A stretch of DNA of 64,000 nucleotides from Candidatus Marsarchaeota G1 archaeon BE_D (GTDB lineage Archaea > Thermoproteota > Thermoprotei_A > Marsarchaeales > Marsarchaeaceae), in assembly GCA_003019595.1 (NCBI GenBank), contig NEXD01000003.1, positions 1-64,000 of the forward strand. Direction: 5' to 3'. The translations under genes and the position numbers were made by a program. This document shows, piece after piece, positions 10,025 through 20,455 of the stretch. Under the pieces are notes generated by a model. It searched no databases and was not told the DNA's origin. It saw nothing but the letters and a program-made list of their open reading frames with translations. How positions within the stretch are numbered: position 1 is the first letter of the stretch; the number at the start of each line of letters is the position of its first letter.

Positions 10025-10972
10025 ATGTTGCTTTCAAGTAAAACCATACACTCAAAATGGGACAATTCGCTTGAGCCTTTAATAAGCGTGAGCGACGGCG
10101 ATGAGATTTTTGTAGAGACAAGAGACGCATCAGACGGCCAGATAAATCCTGGTTCAACGGTAGCAGACGTCGAAAAGTTACAGTTTGACAGAATACACCC
10201 GTTGACAGGACCAATCGAAGTAAAAGGTGCTGAACCAGGTGATGCGCTTGAAGTTGAATTCTTGGAATTTAAGCACAAAGGATGGGGTTGGACTGCGATA
10301 ATACCGGGATTTGGGCTTCTTGCCGAGGACGTTTACACATCACCCGTTGAACTTTCGTCACCCGCTCTAAAAATCTGGAAAGTTGAAGACGAAACGGCCA
10401 AGTCGAAATTCGGTTCGCTTGACGTGAAAATAAAGATAAGACCATTCCCTGGTGTGATCGGAACCGCTTTACCCCAAAAAGGAAAATGGAGCACAATTCC
10501 TCCACGCGAAAATGGAGGAAACATGGACGTAAAACAGCTGAGTGTTGGCTCAAAAGTTTATCTTCCAGTTTTTGTCAAAGGTGCACTACTTTCAATAGGC
10601 GACACACACCTTGCGCAAGGAGACGGTGAAGTCTGTGGCACTGCGATTGAAGCGCCACTTGAACATGTAAAGATAAGGCTTAGGCTACACAAAAATCTCG
10701 CCCTAAGCGCTCCAGTATTCTGGTTTCCAAAAGAGTGTTATCAAGAGTGTGTCGCGTTTCCAGGAATCGATCAAAACCTTTGGGAAGCAACAAAAAAAGC
10801 GGTAAAAAGCGCTATAGGTTTTCTTACTAGGTACATGAGTGCGCAAGAAGCTTATATGCTAATTAGTGTAGCCGCTGACTTAAAAGTGAGCGAAGTTGTC
10901 GACAGGCCAAACTGGATTGTGACGTGTTGCGTTCCAACGCAGATCTTTTCTCAACCTCTCAATTTCCCTTAG
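10025..10972 (+). CDS. Acetamidase/formamidase family protein
   Basis: [53 protein letters not shown] and [23 protein letters not shown] are FmdA/AmdA signatures. Confidence 0.93.
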   Translation: MLLSSKTIHSKWDNSLEPLISVSDGDEIFVETRDASDGQINPGSTVADVEKLQFDRIHPLTGPIEVKGAEPGDALEVEFLEFKHKGWGWTAIIPGFGLLAEDVYTSPVELSSPALKIWKVEDETAKSKFGSLDVKIKIRPFPGVIGTALPQKGKWSTIPPRENGGNMDVKQLSVGSKVYLPVFVKGALLSIGDTHLAQGDGEVCGTAIEAPLEHVKIRLRLHKNLALSAPVFWFPKECYQECVAFPGIDQNLWEATKKAVKSAIGFLTRYMSAQEAYMLISVAADLKVSEVVDRPNWIVTCCVPTQIFSQPLNFP

Positions 10973-12301
10973 AATGCTCCACGTTTTTTACTGGAATCCC
11001 TGGTTTAACAAGCGCGTCAAAATCCAGAAGCTTTTTTATTTCGTCTTCGCTATAACCAAGTTGAGAAAGCGCCTCTCTGATCGTCACACCTTTGCTCAGT
11101 TGCTTTGCGATTTCACTAGCTTTGTCATAGCCAATTACTGGCGAAAGTATTGTGATAAGCGCTGGACTACTTTCTGCGTATCTTTTGAGCTTTTCAGTTT
11201 TGGGTTGGACGTGGTCTATTACTACACTCGCAAGTCTGTGAAGAGCTTCGCTAAGAAGAGACATTTGTGAGCACACGTTATAACCGATGAGTGGCACCCC
11301 CATCGCAAGCTCAAATTCGCCGTACATCGAAGCCTGTTGGTTTGCCAGATCAAGCCCGCACACTTCAGCGGCAACAAGCATGGCGGATTCAACCGTGACA
11401 GGATTCGTTTTTCCTGGCATTATGCTACTTCCCGCTATCTCTTCTTGTGTGGGTATGTCTATTTCATCAAGCGCAGTAAAAGGACCAGAAAACATCAACC
11501 TCAGGTCTTGGCAAAGCCTGTACAAATTGAGTGCACAAACCCTTAATGAAGAACTCACAAAAACGAGGTCTGTAAGAAGTCTCATCGCCCTAAACTTGTT
11601 TTCGGCCACTTTAAATCCTAATCCTGTAAATCCGTTCAATTCATGCACAACAAGTTCGGCAAAACGCGGGTGTGCGTTCAAACCAGTTCCAACGGCCGTT
11701 CCCCCAAAGGCAATTGCTTTACTTTTTCGACGCTGTACATCGCGTTTTCTAAATCTATTTTGAACGCTTCCGCGTACGCTCCGAACTCTTGGCCTAGCGT
11801 CACAGGAAGCGCGTCTCTAAGGTGAGTTCTACCCGCTTTGTACACACCACTCGTTTTCTGTGAAAGGTTTTCTAAACTTGTAACAATTGTTTTTAGAGCG
11901 GGCGCTAGTTGCTCAGAGAAACTCAGAGCCGTGGCCACTCTTATTGTACTAGGCACAACATCATTTGACGACTGTCCCATGTTTACGTGATCGTTCGGGT
12001 GAACACTTTTTTGGGAAATTTGAGACGCTCTTTGGGCGATTAGTTCATTAAGATTCATGTTTATGCCAGTTCCCGAACCGGTTTGATACACGTCCACCAC
12101 AATCTGCTCATCGTGTAAGCCTTGTGCCACTTCGTCTGAAGCTTTTTCTATTGCCTTTGCGATTTCCGAATCAAGTAAGCCAAGCGAATAGTTAGCCCTT
12201 GCAGCTGCTTTCTTAATAAGCGCAAGCGCTCTTATCATGTTTCTGGGAAATCTTGTTCCTGTATTAAGAAAGACTCTTTTCGACGCTTCTACGTATTTCA
12301 T
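10959..12301 (-). pseudogene. fumC: Class II fumarate hydratase, interrupted by one apparent -1 frameshift at a C5/G5 run (11701-11705); ORFs 11678-12373 and 10959-11681 are its two halves
   Basis: Halves join as ...VKQLPLG[G][17 protein letters not shown]... [12 protein letters not shown]; start MKYVEASKRVFLNTGTRFPR matches the archaeal FumC start. One G added restores a single ORF. Confidence 0.9.
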
Positions 12302-12371
12302 AAGTAAAAATTGCCTTGGCGTCTTAAAGCTGTTGCGATAAAAAGAAATTTGTATTACTAGTTTACCATAC

Positions 12372-13484
12372 ATGGCAAAAGCGTTATATGGCGTGTCATC
12401 GGTTGGACTTGGACATGCGAAACGTAGCTTATGGCAAAAGAGCTAAAAAGCATTTGTGATATCGAGGTACACTGGCTTTGTGCACACCCGACAAGCGCTT
12501 TTCTTGAGGCCAAAGGAGAAAAAGTGCTCAAAACTTCTGGAAAAAAGCCTGAGTGAGGCGCTTGAAAGCGTTTCAAAGAATGGCAGTTTGTCAAGCACCT
12601 TCGATTTGATAGTCACCTCAAACAAGATCGCTCAAATTTTTAAAATTTGGGCGCTTGTTAAACGAATACGAGTTTTACAAGACGAATTTGTTGAAACGCT
12701 GTTTAGCTATAGGTGGGATAACTCGTGCAAAATACCAGAAAACAGCGTTGTTTTTACGATTACGCCTATTTCGATGAAGAAGTCTCCCGAAATCCTTTAA
12801 AAAAACTGTTTACGTATTACGCAGAGAGCTCAAAAACGCATATCTATCGCAAAAACTAAGATTTTATTTGGAGTGGATTGAGGACTTGCCACAAAAAGTG
12901 AAAGCTTGGGTTGAGCGAAACTTCTTTGTAACAGGGCCAGTGTAGAGGAACCGCCCAAAATAGACAAAAAAATTCTTAGGTTAAAACTCGGTTGCAAGAA
13001 GACGATGAGTTCGTTTTGTTCACAGTGGGAGGTACCAAATTAGGCTTAGAACTTCTTAGGGTTGCTGATCGCGCGTCTACTTTGATTAAGCGTGAAACGG
13101 GTCTTACACCAGGGTGTTAACAGGTCCTAGAATAAACGCGGACTTCACTAATGGGCTTAAGCTTGTGCGTTTTACACCAGATGCGCTGCCATATTTCGCC
13201 GCTTCTTCTTGTGTAGTCACTCAAGCTGGTGCTTCAACGCTTCACGAGGTTTCAATGTTACGCTTTCCTTGTGTTGTAGTGCCAATTGAGAATCACTGGG
13301 AACAGCTAGCCAATGCACGAAAATTAAAAAATACGGATTTCCAATTTTAAGGTATTTGGTGTTAAACGAAAAAATGCTTATCGATGCGATCCGAGCGTCT
13401 CTTAGGCTAAATTACGAGCGTGAAGAAAAACTAGGCGCGCAGAAAGAAATCGCAAAGATCATCAAAGAATCGTTCGAGTTATAG
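12372..13484 (+). pseudogene. GT28/MurG-like glycosyltransferase with multiple frameshifts
   Basis: Pieces in different frames: MAKALYGVSSVGLGHAKRSL | MAKELKSICDIEVHWLCAHPTSAFLEAKGEKVLK | SLSEALESVSKNG...ENSVVF | YDYAYFDEEVSRNPLKKLFTYYAESS | LRFYLEWIEDLPQKVKAWVERNFFVTGPV | EDDEFVLFTVGGTKLG | VLTGPRIN...FAASSCVVTQAGASTLHEV...VVPIENHWEQLANARKLK | KYGFPILRYLVLNEKM...FEL*. Confidence 0.82.
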
Positions 13485-13692
13485 CGTATAACTTGTTCGC
13501 TTTGTCAAGTTTGGAATCTTTTTAAATGGTTTCTGCATCGTCTCTCTTCTGTTTCGAATTTAGACCCATGCTACAATACAATGCGTCTAACCAAGCTCGC
13601 TATGTATATCTACGCTCATCTTCTGTGTCAATTGCCAACGATGTTGTGATTTTGGTAAAACTTTAAACTATAAGACTCAAAAAAACAAATTG

Positions 13693-14547
13693 ATGCAAAA
13701 ATTTTTTGATTATCTCAGTCTTATGAAACCTGCGCTGATTTCTTTGATTTTGTTTGTGGCGATCGTGAGCATGGTTGTTGCAACGGGTAGAGAAACTCCG
13801 TTAGCCAAACTGATTGAAATGTTTGTGTTAGGATTTTTTGCGCTTGGTGGTGCTGCAGTTCTTAACAACTACTACGACAGAGACATCGACGCAGCCATGA
13901 CAAGAACTTCAAATAGAGCTTTACCTTCTGGGAGAATAAGCCCAAAAAACGCTTTTTTGTTTGGCATCATTCTGCTCATCCTGTCCATCACGCTTATTGC
14001 ACTTTTGATCAATATCCTTACTGCCATTATCGTTTCAATAGGTGCGTTTCTTTATGATTGGTTTTACACGATCTACTTAAAAAGAAGAACTCCAAGTGCT
14101 GTAATTTGGGGAGGAATAGCGGGTTCAATTCCCGCGTTTGGGGGTTGGAGCGCGGTCACAAACGAACATTGGCTTGCGCCACTATTTATTTTTTTGATAG
14201 TGTTTTTTTGGCAACCGGCACATTTCTGGTCTCTTTCAGCGTACTTGCGTAAAGATTTCATGAACGCAAGAATTCCTGCGATGCCCACTCTAAAAGACGA
14301 AACAGAAGTTGGCAGACAAATGTTGCTTTACAACTCGCTCGTGATACCTTTTACCTATTTGCTATATTACTTCGCAAACCTGTCAGTATTTTATGTGTAC
14401 GCTGCAACCACATTAAACGCTTTACTAATATTGTACACGTCACTCGCGTACAAACTCAAAAGAGATAACGTGTACCGAGCGAATTACAGATTTTCAATCG
14501 TTTACATGTTCATGCTACTACTTGCCATGGTTGTTGCAAGGCTTTAA
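13693..14547 (+). CDS. ctaB: Protoheme IX farnesyltransferase (heme O synthase)
   Basis: UbiA-family NNYYDRDIDAAMTRTSNRALPSGRISP and YTIYLKRRTPSAVIWGGIAGSIPAFGGWSAV, multi-TM. Confidence 0.95.
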   Translation: MQKFFDYLSLMKPALISLILFVAIVSMVVATGRETPLAKLIEMFVLGFFALGGAAVLNNYYDRDIDAAMTRTSNRALPSGRISPKNAFLFGIILLILSITLIALLINILTAIIVSIGAFLYDWFYTIYLKRRTPSAVIWGGIAGSIPAFGGWSAVTNEHWLAPLFIFLIVFFWQPAHFWSLSAYLRKDFMNARIPAMPTLKDETEVGRQMLLYNSLVIPFTYLLYYFANLSVFYVYAATTLNALLILYTSLAYKLKRDNVYRANYRFSIVYMFMLLLAMVVARL

Positions 14548-15011
14548 TTCAATTGACTAAAACGCGCTATTTCTTTTTCTACGTACTTCCAGCAAGCTTC
14601 TATAACCTCCATAATCCTTACTAGCGCGGTATAGTACATAAGAGCCCTTTTTTGTGATTTCTGTGCGTTCTTCACATAACGGTAAACGTCAAGTGTGTCA
14701 TTTAAAAGCAATGGCGGAAGAAGACCCGCTTTTGCAAGCGCCCAAAGTTTTTCTTCAAAACCTGTTCCACTAGAAATGTTTGCTTTTTTTACTAGCTCTT
14801 CGAGCGAGATCTCAAGCACGTTTATGCAACCTTCTATCCCGCTTTCAACTGTTTTTATCACATCCTCCCTTTTTTCAAATTCTTCTTCTGAAAAACTTAG
14901 CCCAAGTTCGATTCGTCTGTAAGCGTCCCAGAAAGCGTTTTCTCTGCTCAAAGTCAAAAGCTTTTTGCGCTGGACAGTTTTAAGCGAAACGAGGGTTTTT
15001 GGTGTAAACAA
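14544..15011 (-). CDS. Alpha-helical hypothetical protein
   Basis: 155 aa ORF compactly placed between ctaB and the GNAT gene; no motif recognised. Confidence 0.55.
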   Translation of the reverse strand: MFTPKTLVSLKTVQRKKLLTLSRENAFWDAYRRIELGLSFSEEEFEKREDVIKTVESGIEGCINVLEISLEELVKKANISSGTGFEEKLWALAKAGLLPPLLLNDTLDVYRYVKNAQKSQKRALMYYTALVRIMEVIEACWKYVEKEIARFSQLN

Positions 15012-15732
15012 GCTTTGAGTACACCTTTACGAAACCTCTTTCTTCGTAAAATTTTTGGACGCCATCGGCTAAAAAGGTTTGTAAAACTAAAGGTTTTCCA
15101 AGATTTTCTGCGTGTTCGCTTGCGTGCTTTAGAATAGAAGTGGCCACACCCTTTCTTCGAAACTCGGGAAGTGTCCCGACACAGTAGACACCAACACACT
15201 CTTTGCTTTCGTATAAAGCGCTTACGCCGACGACGAAGTTGCCCAAAGTGGCGTGTAAAAGCTGAACGTGGGGGTTTTCGAGTAACTTGTTTAGTATGGT
15301 GTACACATGCTTGTACAAAGAAAGTTCCCCGTAAAACGCTTTTAGATAAACCTTGCACCACTCGTCAATTTTGTCTTGTGTCGTTTGTTCTATGGTCACT
15401 TGACTAAACCCGTTTATTTTTTGGCGAAGCGTCATTACTATAAGTTCGTCTGTTAGTTTGTAGTCTTTTAGCTTAATACGCTCTTTGTCTTCTTTAAAAA
15501 CAAAAACACTCGGGCAAGCGCCTTCTTTTTCAATTTTTTGTTCGGCCAACTCGAGAAAATTAGGAAGCAAGTTTGCCCCTTGTAAATAGCCTACTCTATT
15601 AAACAGCTCTTCTTTGAACACGTTTGAATGAAAAAGATACACAGAATCGTTCAACCACTCTAGTGTGCACCAATTGGACCACCATTCTATTTCGTTAAGC
15701 TCGAAAACGCTTTTATTCAAAAAACGTGACAC
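14980..15732 (-). CDS. GNAT-family N-acetyltransferase
   Basis: C-terminal VGVYCVGTLPEFRRKGVATSILKHASEHAENLG motif A. Confidence 0.88.
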   Translation of the reverse strand: MSRFLNKSVFELNEIEWWSNWCTLEWLNDSVYLFHSNVFKEELFNRVGYLQGANLLPNFLELAEQKIEKEGACPSVFVFKEDKERIKLKDYKLTDELIVMTLRQKINGFSQVTIEQTTQDKIDEWCKVYLKAFYGELSLYKHVYTILNKLLENPHVQLLHATLGNFVVGVSALYESKECVGVYCVGTLPEFRRKGVATSILKHASEHAENLGKPLVLQTFLADGVQKFYEERGFVKVYSKLVYTKNPRFA

Positions 15733-16903
15733 CCAGCATTCGCGAAACGGTGCGAATATCTTTTAAAAGTGTTTCGAGTGTTTTGTTTTTTTCTTCAAGC
15801 GCGTTTTTTATCAAACTACGAAGATGCCTAAGCGCACTTGGTGTGTCAAAGTCGTTGCACATCGCTTGTATGAATTCTTTAAATAAGCTCGAATGCCTTT
15901 TTGTAGTTGAACGAGGAAAAGGCAATTTTGAAAGTTTTTCCTTTAACTGCTCATATTCCTCTTTTAAATTAAGGATTTCCCGCTCTTTGTAAACGCTATC
16001 TTTGCGATAGTGTTCAGAAAGCATATACAGTCTTATCGTGTCTGCACCGAACTCGCGAATTGCGTCCTTTAAATAGATCACATTTCCTCTTGATTTTGAC
16101 ATCTTATCCTCCCCAAGTTTAAGAAGCCCTGTGTGAACCCAATACTTTACGAATGGTCTAACACCAGTAAAACACTCTGCCTGTGCTATTTCAGCCTCAT
16201 GATGCGGATAAATCAGCTCGTAGCCACCGCCGTGTATGTCGTACTGTGGTCCAAAGTTTGTTATAGAAATCGCCGTGTCTTCTATGTGCCAGCCAGGTTT
16301 TCCGTCTCCCCAAGGGCTTGGCCAGTGAGGTTCTCCAGGCGCTGAAGGACGCCAAAGTGCGAAGTCGAGTGGGGATTTTTTGTTGGGAAAGAGGTCAAGC
16401 GGTTTTAGAAGTAGCTCTTTTAAGCTTTGGTGTGAAAGCTCACCGTAGTGTGGAAATGTAGAAGTGTCAAAATACACGTATCCGTCGACCGTGTAAGCAT
16501 TTCCCTTTTCTATTAACCTCGAAACTTGGTAGATTATTTCATTAATATAGTGAGACGCTGGCTCAAACTTGGTCACTGTTTTTACACCAAGCTTTGATAT
16601 GTCTTCCAAAAATGCGCGTGTGTACTTTTCGGCGTAAAGCAGTGCGTCTGTGTTGCTCTTTTTTGCCGCCTCGAAAATTTTGTCATCGACGTCCGTTATG
16701 TTCATCACGAACGTCACGCGATATCCCATTTCTCTTAAAAAGCGCGCAAGAACATCGTAAAAAACATAAGTTTTTGCGTGACCTAGGTGCGAATAGTCTT
16801 GAACTGTTGGACCACACACAAACATTTTCACTTTTTTTGGAGAAAGACTTTGAAATCGCTCTATTTTTCCGCTCAGCGTGTTGTAAATTTTAATTTCGGG
16901 CAT
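15713..16903 (-). CDS. cysS: Cysteinyl-tRNA synthetase (short form)
   Basis: MFVCGPTVQDYSHLGHAKTYVFYDVLARFL, MNITDVDDKI and KMSKSRGN motifs; 396 aa. Confidence 0.95.
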   Translation of the reverse strand: MPEIKIYNTLSGKIERFQSLSPKKVKMFVCGPTVQDYSHLGHAKTYVFYDVLARFLREMGYRVTFVMNITDVDDKIFEAAKKSNTDALLYAEKYTRAFLEDISKLGVKTVTKFEPASHYINEIIYQVSRLIEKGNAYTVDGYVYFDTSTFPHYGELSHQSLKELLLKPLDLFPNKKSPLDFALWRPSAPGEPHWPSPWGDGKPGWHIEDTAISITNFGPQYDIHGGGYELIYPHHEAEIAQAECFTGVRPFVKYWVHTGLLKLGEDKMSKSRGNVIYLKDAIREFGADTIRLYMLSEHYRKDSVYKEREILNLKEEYEQLKEKLSKLPFPRSTTKRHSSLFKEFIQAMCNDFDTPSALRHLRSLIKNALEEKNKTLETLLKDIRTVSRMLGVTFFE

Positions 16904-16997
16904 TCCATAAGTAAAAAAGTTGACTCGTCTTTATGGTTCACGTAAGTATTACGGATAAACCTAAATTCGGTTTGCGTCAACTAAAAAATGAGCGATT

Positions 16998-17279
16998 TTG
17001 TACAAAGAGAAGCTCATAAAGTCCATTCACGAACTATTTTCCGCGCTCAAAAGCTTAGAGCTAGATGAGGGAATAAGAGTTCACTGCCGCTATGATGGAA
17101 AAGAGTGTTACGCTTTTATAACCAAACCGTGCGAAAAGTTTACAGTTGTAGTTCACACAAAAAAAGAAGACGGCGCACCAGGCGATCGAGTTTTCTTTTC
17201 CGAAAAGCTCGATTATGACGAAATAAAAACATTACTAAAATCGTGGACAAAAGAAGGGTTTAAAGCGTATAGGTATTAA
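16998..17279 (+). CDS. Small conserved-looking hypothetical protein
   Basis: 93 aa ORF filling a gap, TTG start, plausible codon usage. Confidence 0.55.
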   Translation: MYKEKLIKSIHELFSALKSLELDEGIRVHCRYDGKECYAFITKPCEKFTVVVHTKKEDGAPGDRVFFSEKLDYDEIKTLLKSWTKEGFKAYRY

Positions 17280-17763
17280 TTTTTTTCGCTTTACGCGCTG
17301 AAAAAGCCGGTGTTTCGTAAACTTCCACAGAAAGAGAAGTGATTCCACGCCTTTCGCTCATTTTTTTCAGCAATTCGTTTAAAATATACTCCGCAAGCTC
17401 TTCCGCCGAAGTGTTCTTGATCGGAACTAGCGCAATGTCCCTTTTTGGAATGCTGTAACATTCACCAAATTTGCCTTCTACCCTTACCTCTTCTAGCTCA
17501 TCGCTTCCTTTTGGTTGATAAACTTTGAGTAGAGGGTTATAAAGTGGTAACAAGACCTTGTGATCAAGCTTTTCCAAAACAGATTTTGCAAGCGCCTTAA
17601 GCTCAAGAAAATTTATCACGAAGCCGCTATCTCCAAGTTCACCTTCAACCTCCACCCTTACCTCGTAGTTATGACCGTGCAAGGGTTCGCGAAAATTTTC
17701 GCTATAAATAAAATGCGCTGATGAGAAATGAAGGTCTCTTCGGTCTACTGAAACGAAGAACAT
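17260..17763 (-). CDS. queD: 6-pyruvoyl-tetrahydropterin synthase/6-carboxytetrahydropterin synthase
   Basis: FSSAHFIYSENFREPLHGHNYEVRVEVEG zinc-binding His motif; LDHKVL; NTSAEELAEYI. Confidence 0.9.
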   Translation of the reverse strand: MFFVSVDRRDLHFSSAHFIYSENFREPLHGHNYEVRVEVEGELGDSGFVINFLELKALAKSVLEKLDHKVLLPLYNPLLKVYQPKGSDELEEVRVEGKFGECYSIPKRDIALVPIKNTSAEELAEYILNELLKKMSERRGITSLSVEVYETPAFSARKAKKINTYTL

Positions 17764-17860
17764 GTTTTATCCATAATTATTTTGTCCAGTGTCAATTATC
17801 GTTGACGGTTTTTTGGCGTAAACCATAAAACACTTTAGAAAAATTGAAACGTGAAAGAGC

Positions 17861-18925
17861 TTGCTCACTGCTGGAATGGATCAAGGTAGTCACACCTATG
17901 ACATAGTGATTCTTGACGATCAAGGGCCTCGCGTGGTACTTGAAAAATCTTATTCAACTAGATTTGTAAAAGAGAGGCCAGAAGTCACTTTACACGCGAT
18001 TAACGGATTTGATGTAAAAGCTGTGGTTTTGCCAACGGGTTTTGGCACCGTTCTAAAGAGGGTTGAGCAGATAAAAGAAGAGGATTATTTGGAAATTAGT
18101 CTAAAAAAAGACGAGCCTTCAAACTCTTCTCTTGCTAAAGTGATAAAGCTTTTTAAAGAAGCGAAAATCGAAGCGTATCTTTTGCCATCGGTAAAACACC
18201 TTAACACCGTGCCAAAACACAGAAAGCTCAACAGGTTCGACTTGGGTACGTCGGACAAGGTTTGCTCCGCTGCACTTGGAATATACACTCAAGTGACAAG
18301 ACGTCGGATTACCCCTCAAGAAACGTGTTTTGTTCTGGCAGAGCTTGGTTCGGCTTTTAATGCGTTTGTCACAGTAGAAAATGGCATGATCGTTGACGGT
18401 GTCGGAGGTACGAATTGCTGGCTAGGTATGGCAGCACGCGGAAGCGTAGACGGGGAAGTCGCCGCATATCTTGGAAAATTTTCAAAAAGTGACGCGTATA
18501 AAGGTGGTGCGCTTTACCTGTTTACTGAAAACGCAGAACTCACACCCGAAGAGCTAGGAGATGCCGCACGAAATGGCTCGCAAAGGGCAAAAATGCTCGC
18601 TGATGCGTATATCGAAGGTGTGCTAAGAGACATTTCTGGGAGCCTCGGTGCTACTGGCGCAAAACCAAAAGACATCTTTCTTTCTGGTCGTGTTTCTGGC
18701 ATTCCTTACTTCTTTAACAGGATTTCAAATCAACTGGAGCGCATCTTGGGAATTGGTGTGTCCAGAATGGAAAATTTCGGTTCTTACGTAAAGGAAGGAG
18801 CGATTGGCGCGGCGATTATAGCAAACGGCTTGGTCGGAGGAGAGTTTCGTGAAATTGTGGAAAGTTTGAAAATAAAGGACGCAAGTGGCTCGGTTTTTGA
18901 TGACGTTTATTTGAAGCAAGACTAA
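17861..18925 (+). CDS. DUF1464 family protein (butyrate kinase-like ASKHA fold)
   Basis: MDQGSHTYDIVILDD, KLNRFDLGTSDKVCSAALGIYTQ, ELGSAFNAFVTVENGMIVDGVGGTN. Confidence 0.8.
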   Translation: MLTAGMDQGSHTYDIVILDDQGPRVVLEKSYSTRFVKERPEVTLHAINGFDVKAVVLPTGFGTVLKRVEQIKEEDYLEISLKKDEPSNSSLAKVIKLFKEAKIEAYLLPSVKHLNTVPKHRKLNRFDLGTSDKVCSAALGIYTQVTRRRITPQETCFVLAELGSAFNAFVTVENGMIVDGVGGTNCWLGMAARGSVDGEVAAYLGKFSKSDAYKGGALYLFTENAELTPEELGDAARNGSQRAKMLADAYIEGVLRDISGSLGATGAKPKDIFLSGRVSGIPYFFNRISNQLERILGIGVSRMENFGSYVKEGAIGAAIIANGLVGGEFREIVESLKIKDASGSVFDDVYLKQD

Positions 18926-20259
18926 AAAGTGTACTGTATTTGTTGAAACTCTTGTCTGAGCACCTTTACCTCATTTGCAACCTTTTCAACGTCTGCTTTT
19001 TCAATCAAAAGCTTTCTGAATAGTTCTGCGATTCTCTCCATTTCTTTCTCTTTCATTCCGTAACGTGTGACCTCTTGAACACCGAGTCGAATTCCTGATG
19101 GAGTTCTTGACGCACGCGGATTTTCGCCGGGTAGAAGATTTTTGTTTGTTATTATGTTCGCCTGTGCGAGCTTTTGTGAAACAGGCGCTCCTCCCCCCAA
19201 CTCTGACACGTTCACCGCAACTTGGTGCGACTGAGTGTAGCCCTTTTCTTTCGCCAACACGCGAAAGCCGTTTTCGTCTAAGGCTTTTGCGAGCGCTTTG
19301 GCATTTGAAACAATCTGTTTTGCATAGCTTTGCCCAAATGTCATCATCTCGGCAGTGACATAAAGAAGAGCGGGAAGCCTGTGAAGGTGATGGTTTGAAA
19401 CAAGCCCAGGAAAAACAGCCTTTCTCAGTGACGAAATTTGTTTGTCTGTGAGCGAAACTCCCATCACCAAACCACCCTGTGGACCTGGAAAAGTCTTGTG
19501 GGTTGAGCTTGAGACAACTTTGGCTCCTTCCTTAAAGGGCTGTTGAAATTGTCCACCCGCTATAAGCCCTAGCACATGTGCTGCATCGTAGTGTATTATG
19601 ACGCTTTGGTCGGGAAGTTCTTCGCCAACGATCTTTGAAATTTCTTTAACGGGATGCGGAAAGAGAAATAGGCTTCCACCTAATGTAATAAGCTTCAATT
19701 TGTCTTTTATTTCTTTGAGCTTGTTCGCAAACGCTTCGTAATCCACTTCAAAGGAGTCAGGCTTGTATGGTATATCCACAACGCTAAGGCCTCTACATCC
19801 TGCAGCGCCAAACTCTCTATAGCTTATGTGACCTCCACTAGGTAAGTCAAAACTCATCACGACGTCTCCAGGTTTAGTAAAAGCGTAAAAAACCGCTAGG
19901 TTTGCTTGGGCGCCAGAAATTGGCTTGACATTTACATACTCTGCGCCAAAAAGCTTCTTCAAAGCCCTTTCGCACAAATCTTCTATTTCGTCGGCAAACT
20001 TTACACCCTCGTAATATCTGTCGCCAACTTCTCCTTCAGCGTATCTGTGCATAAAATCTGAAACGTAAAGCCTAGTCGCTTCTTCGCTCATAACGTTTTC
20101 GCTCGCAATAAGGTTTATTGTTTCGCTCCCCCGCCATTTGTTTTGTAGTGACACCACTTTTTTCGCTCTTTCAACAAGCTCTAGCGCGCTTAATTCTAGT
20201 GTTTGGCTTACCATGTGCTTATAAGGAGTATCACACAAAAAGCTTTTCGTTTTTAACAT
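18922..20259 (-). CDS. glyA: Serine hydroxymethyltransferase (true start probably inside, near MVSQTLELSA)
   Basis: NLIASENVMSEEATRLYVSDFMHRYAEG, HKTFPGPQGGLVMG PLP-Lys motif. Confidence 0.95.
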   Translation of the reverse strand: MLKTKSFLCDTPYKHMVSQTLELSALELVERAKKVVSLQNKWRGSETINLIASENVMSEEATRLYVSDFMHRYAEGEVGDRYYEGVKFADEIEDLCERALKKLFGAEYVNVKPISGAQANLAVFYAFTKPGDVVMSFDLPSGGHISYREFGAAGCRGLSVVDIPYKPDSFEVDYEAFANKLKEIKDKLKLITLGGSLFLFPHPVKEISKIVGEELPDQSVIIHYDAAHVLGLIAGGQFQQPFKEGAKVVSSSTHKTFPGPQGGLVMGVSLTDKQISSLRKAVFPGLVSNHHLHRLPALLYVTAEMMTFGQSYAKQIVSNAKALAKALDENGFRVLAKEKGYTQSHQVAVNVSELGGGAPVSQKLAQANIITNKNLLPGENPRASRTPSGIRLGVQEVTRYGMKEKEMERIAELFRKLLIEKADVEKVANEVKVLRQEFQQIQYTF

Positions 20260-20455
20260 GCAGTTAGAGTTTTCAATACTTCGCTTCCAAGCTCATTCAT
20301 CGCTTATCAGTTTTAACATGGTTGCGCTCGTTTATTTTCAAAAATACTAAGGTCTGTACCTTACAAATATTCCAGCGTGCAAACAAGCTTATGAAAGTGG
20401 AAATCAACGCTTAATTGTAAAACTTTAATTTTTAAAGCATGCTAACAACATCATC

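Noticed and set aside
10959-12373. Two separate fumarase-related genes
   Set aside because: They are complementary halves of one FumC with a single-base break, not two subunits; archaeal class I alpha/beta fumarases have different motifs.
14954-15407. Arg/Lys-rich ORFs 14954-15361 minus and 15171-15407 plus
   Set aside because: Shadow frames of the GNAT gene with biased composition.
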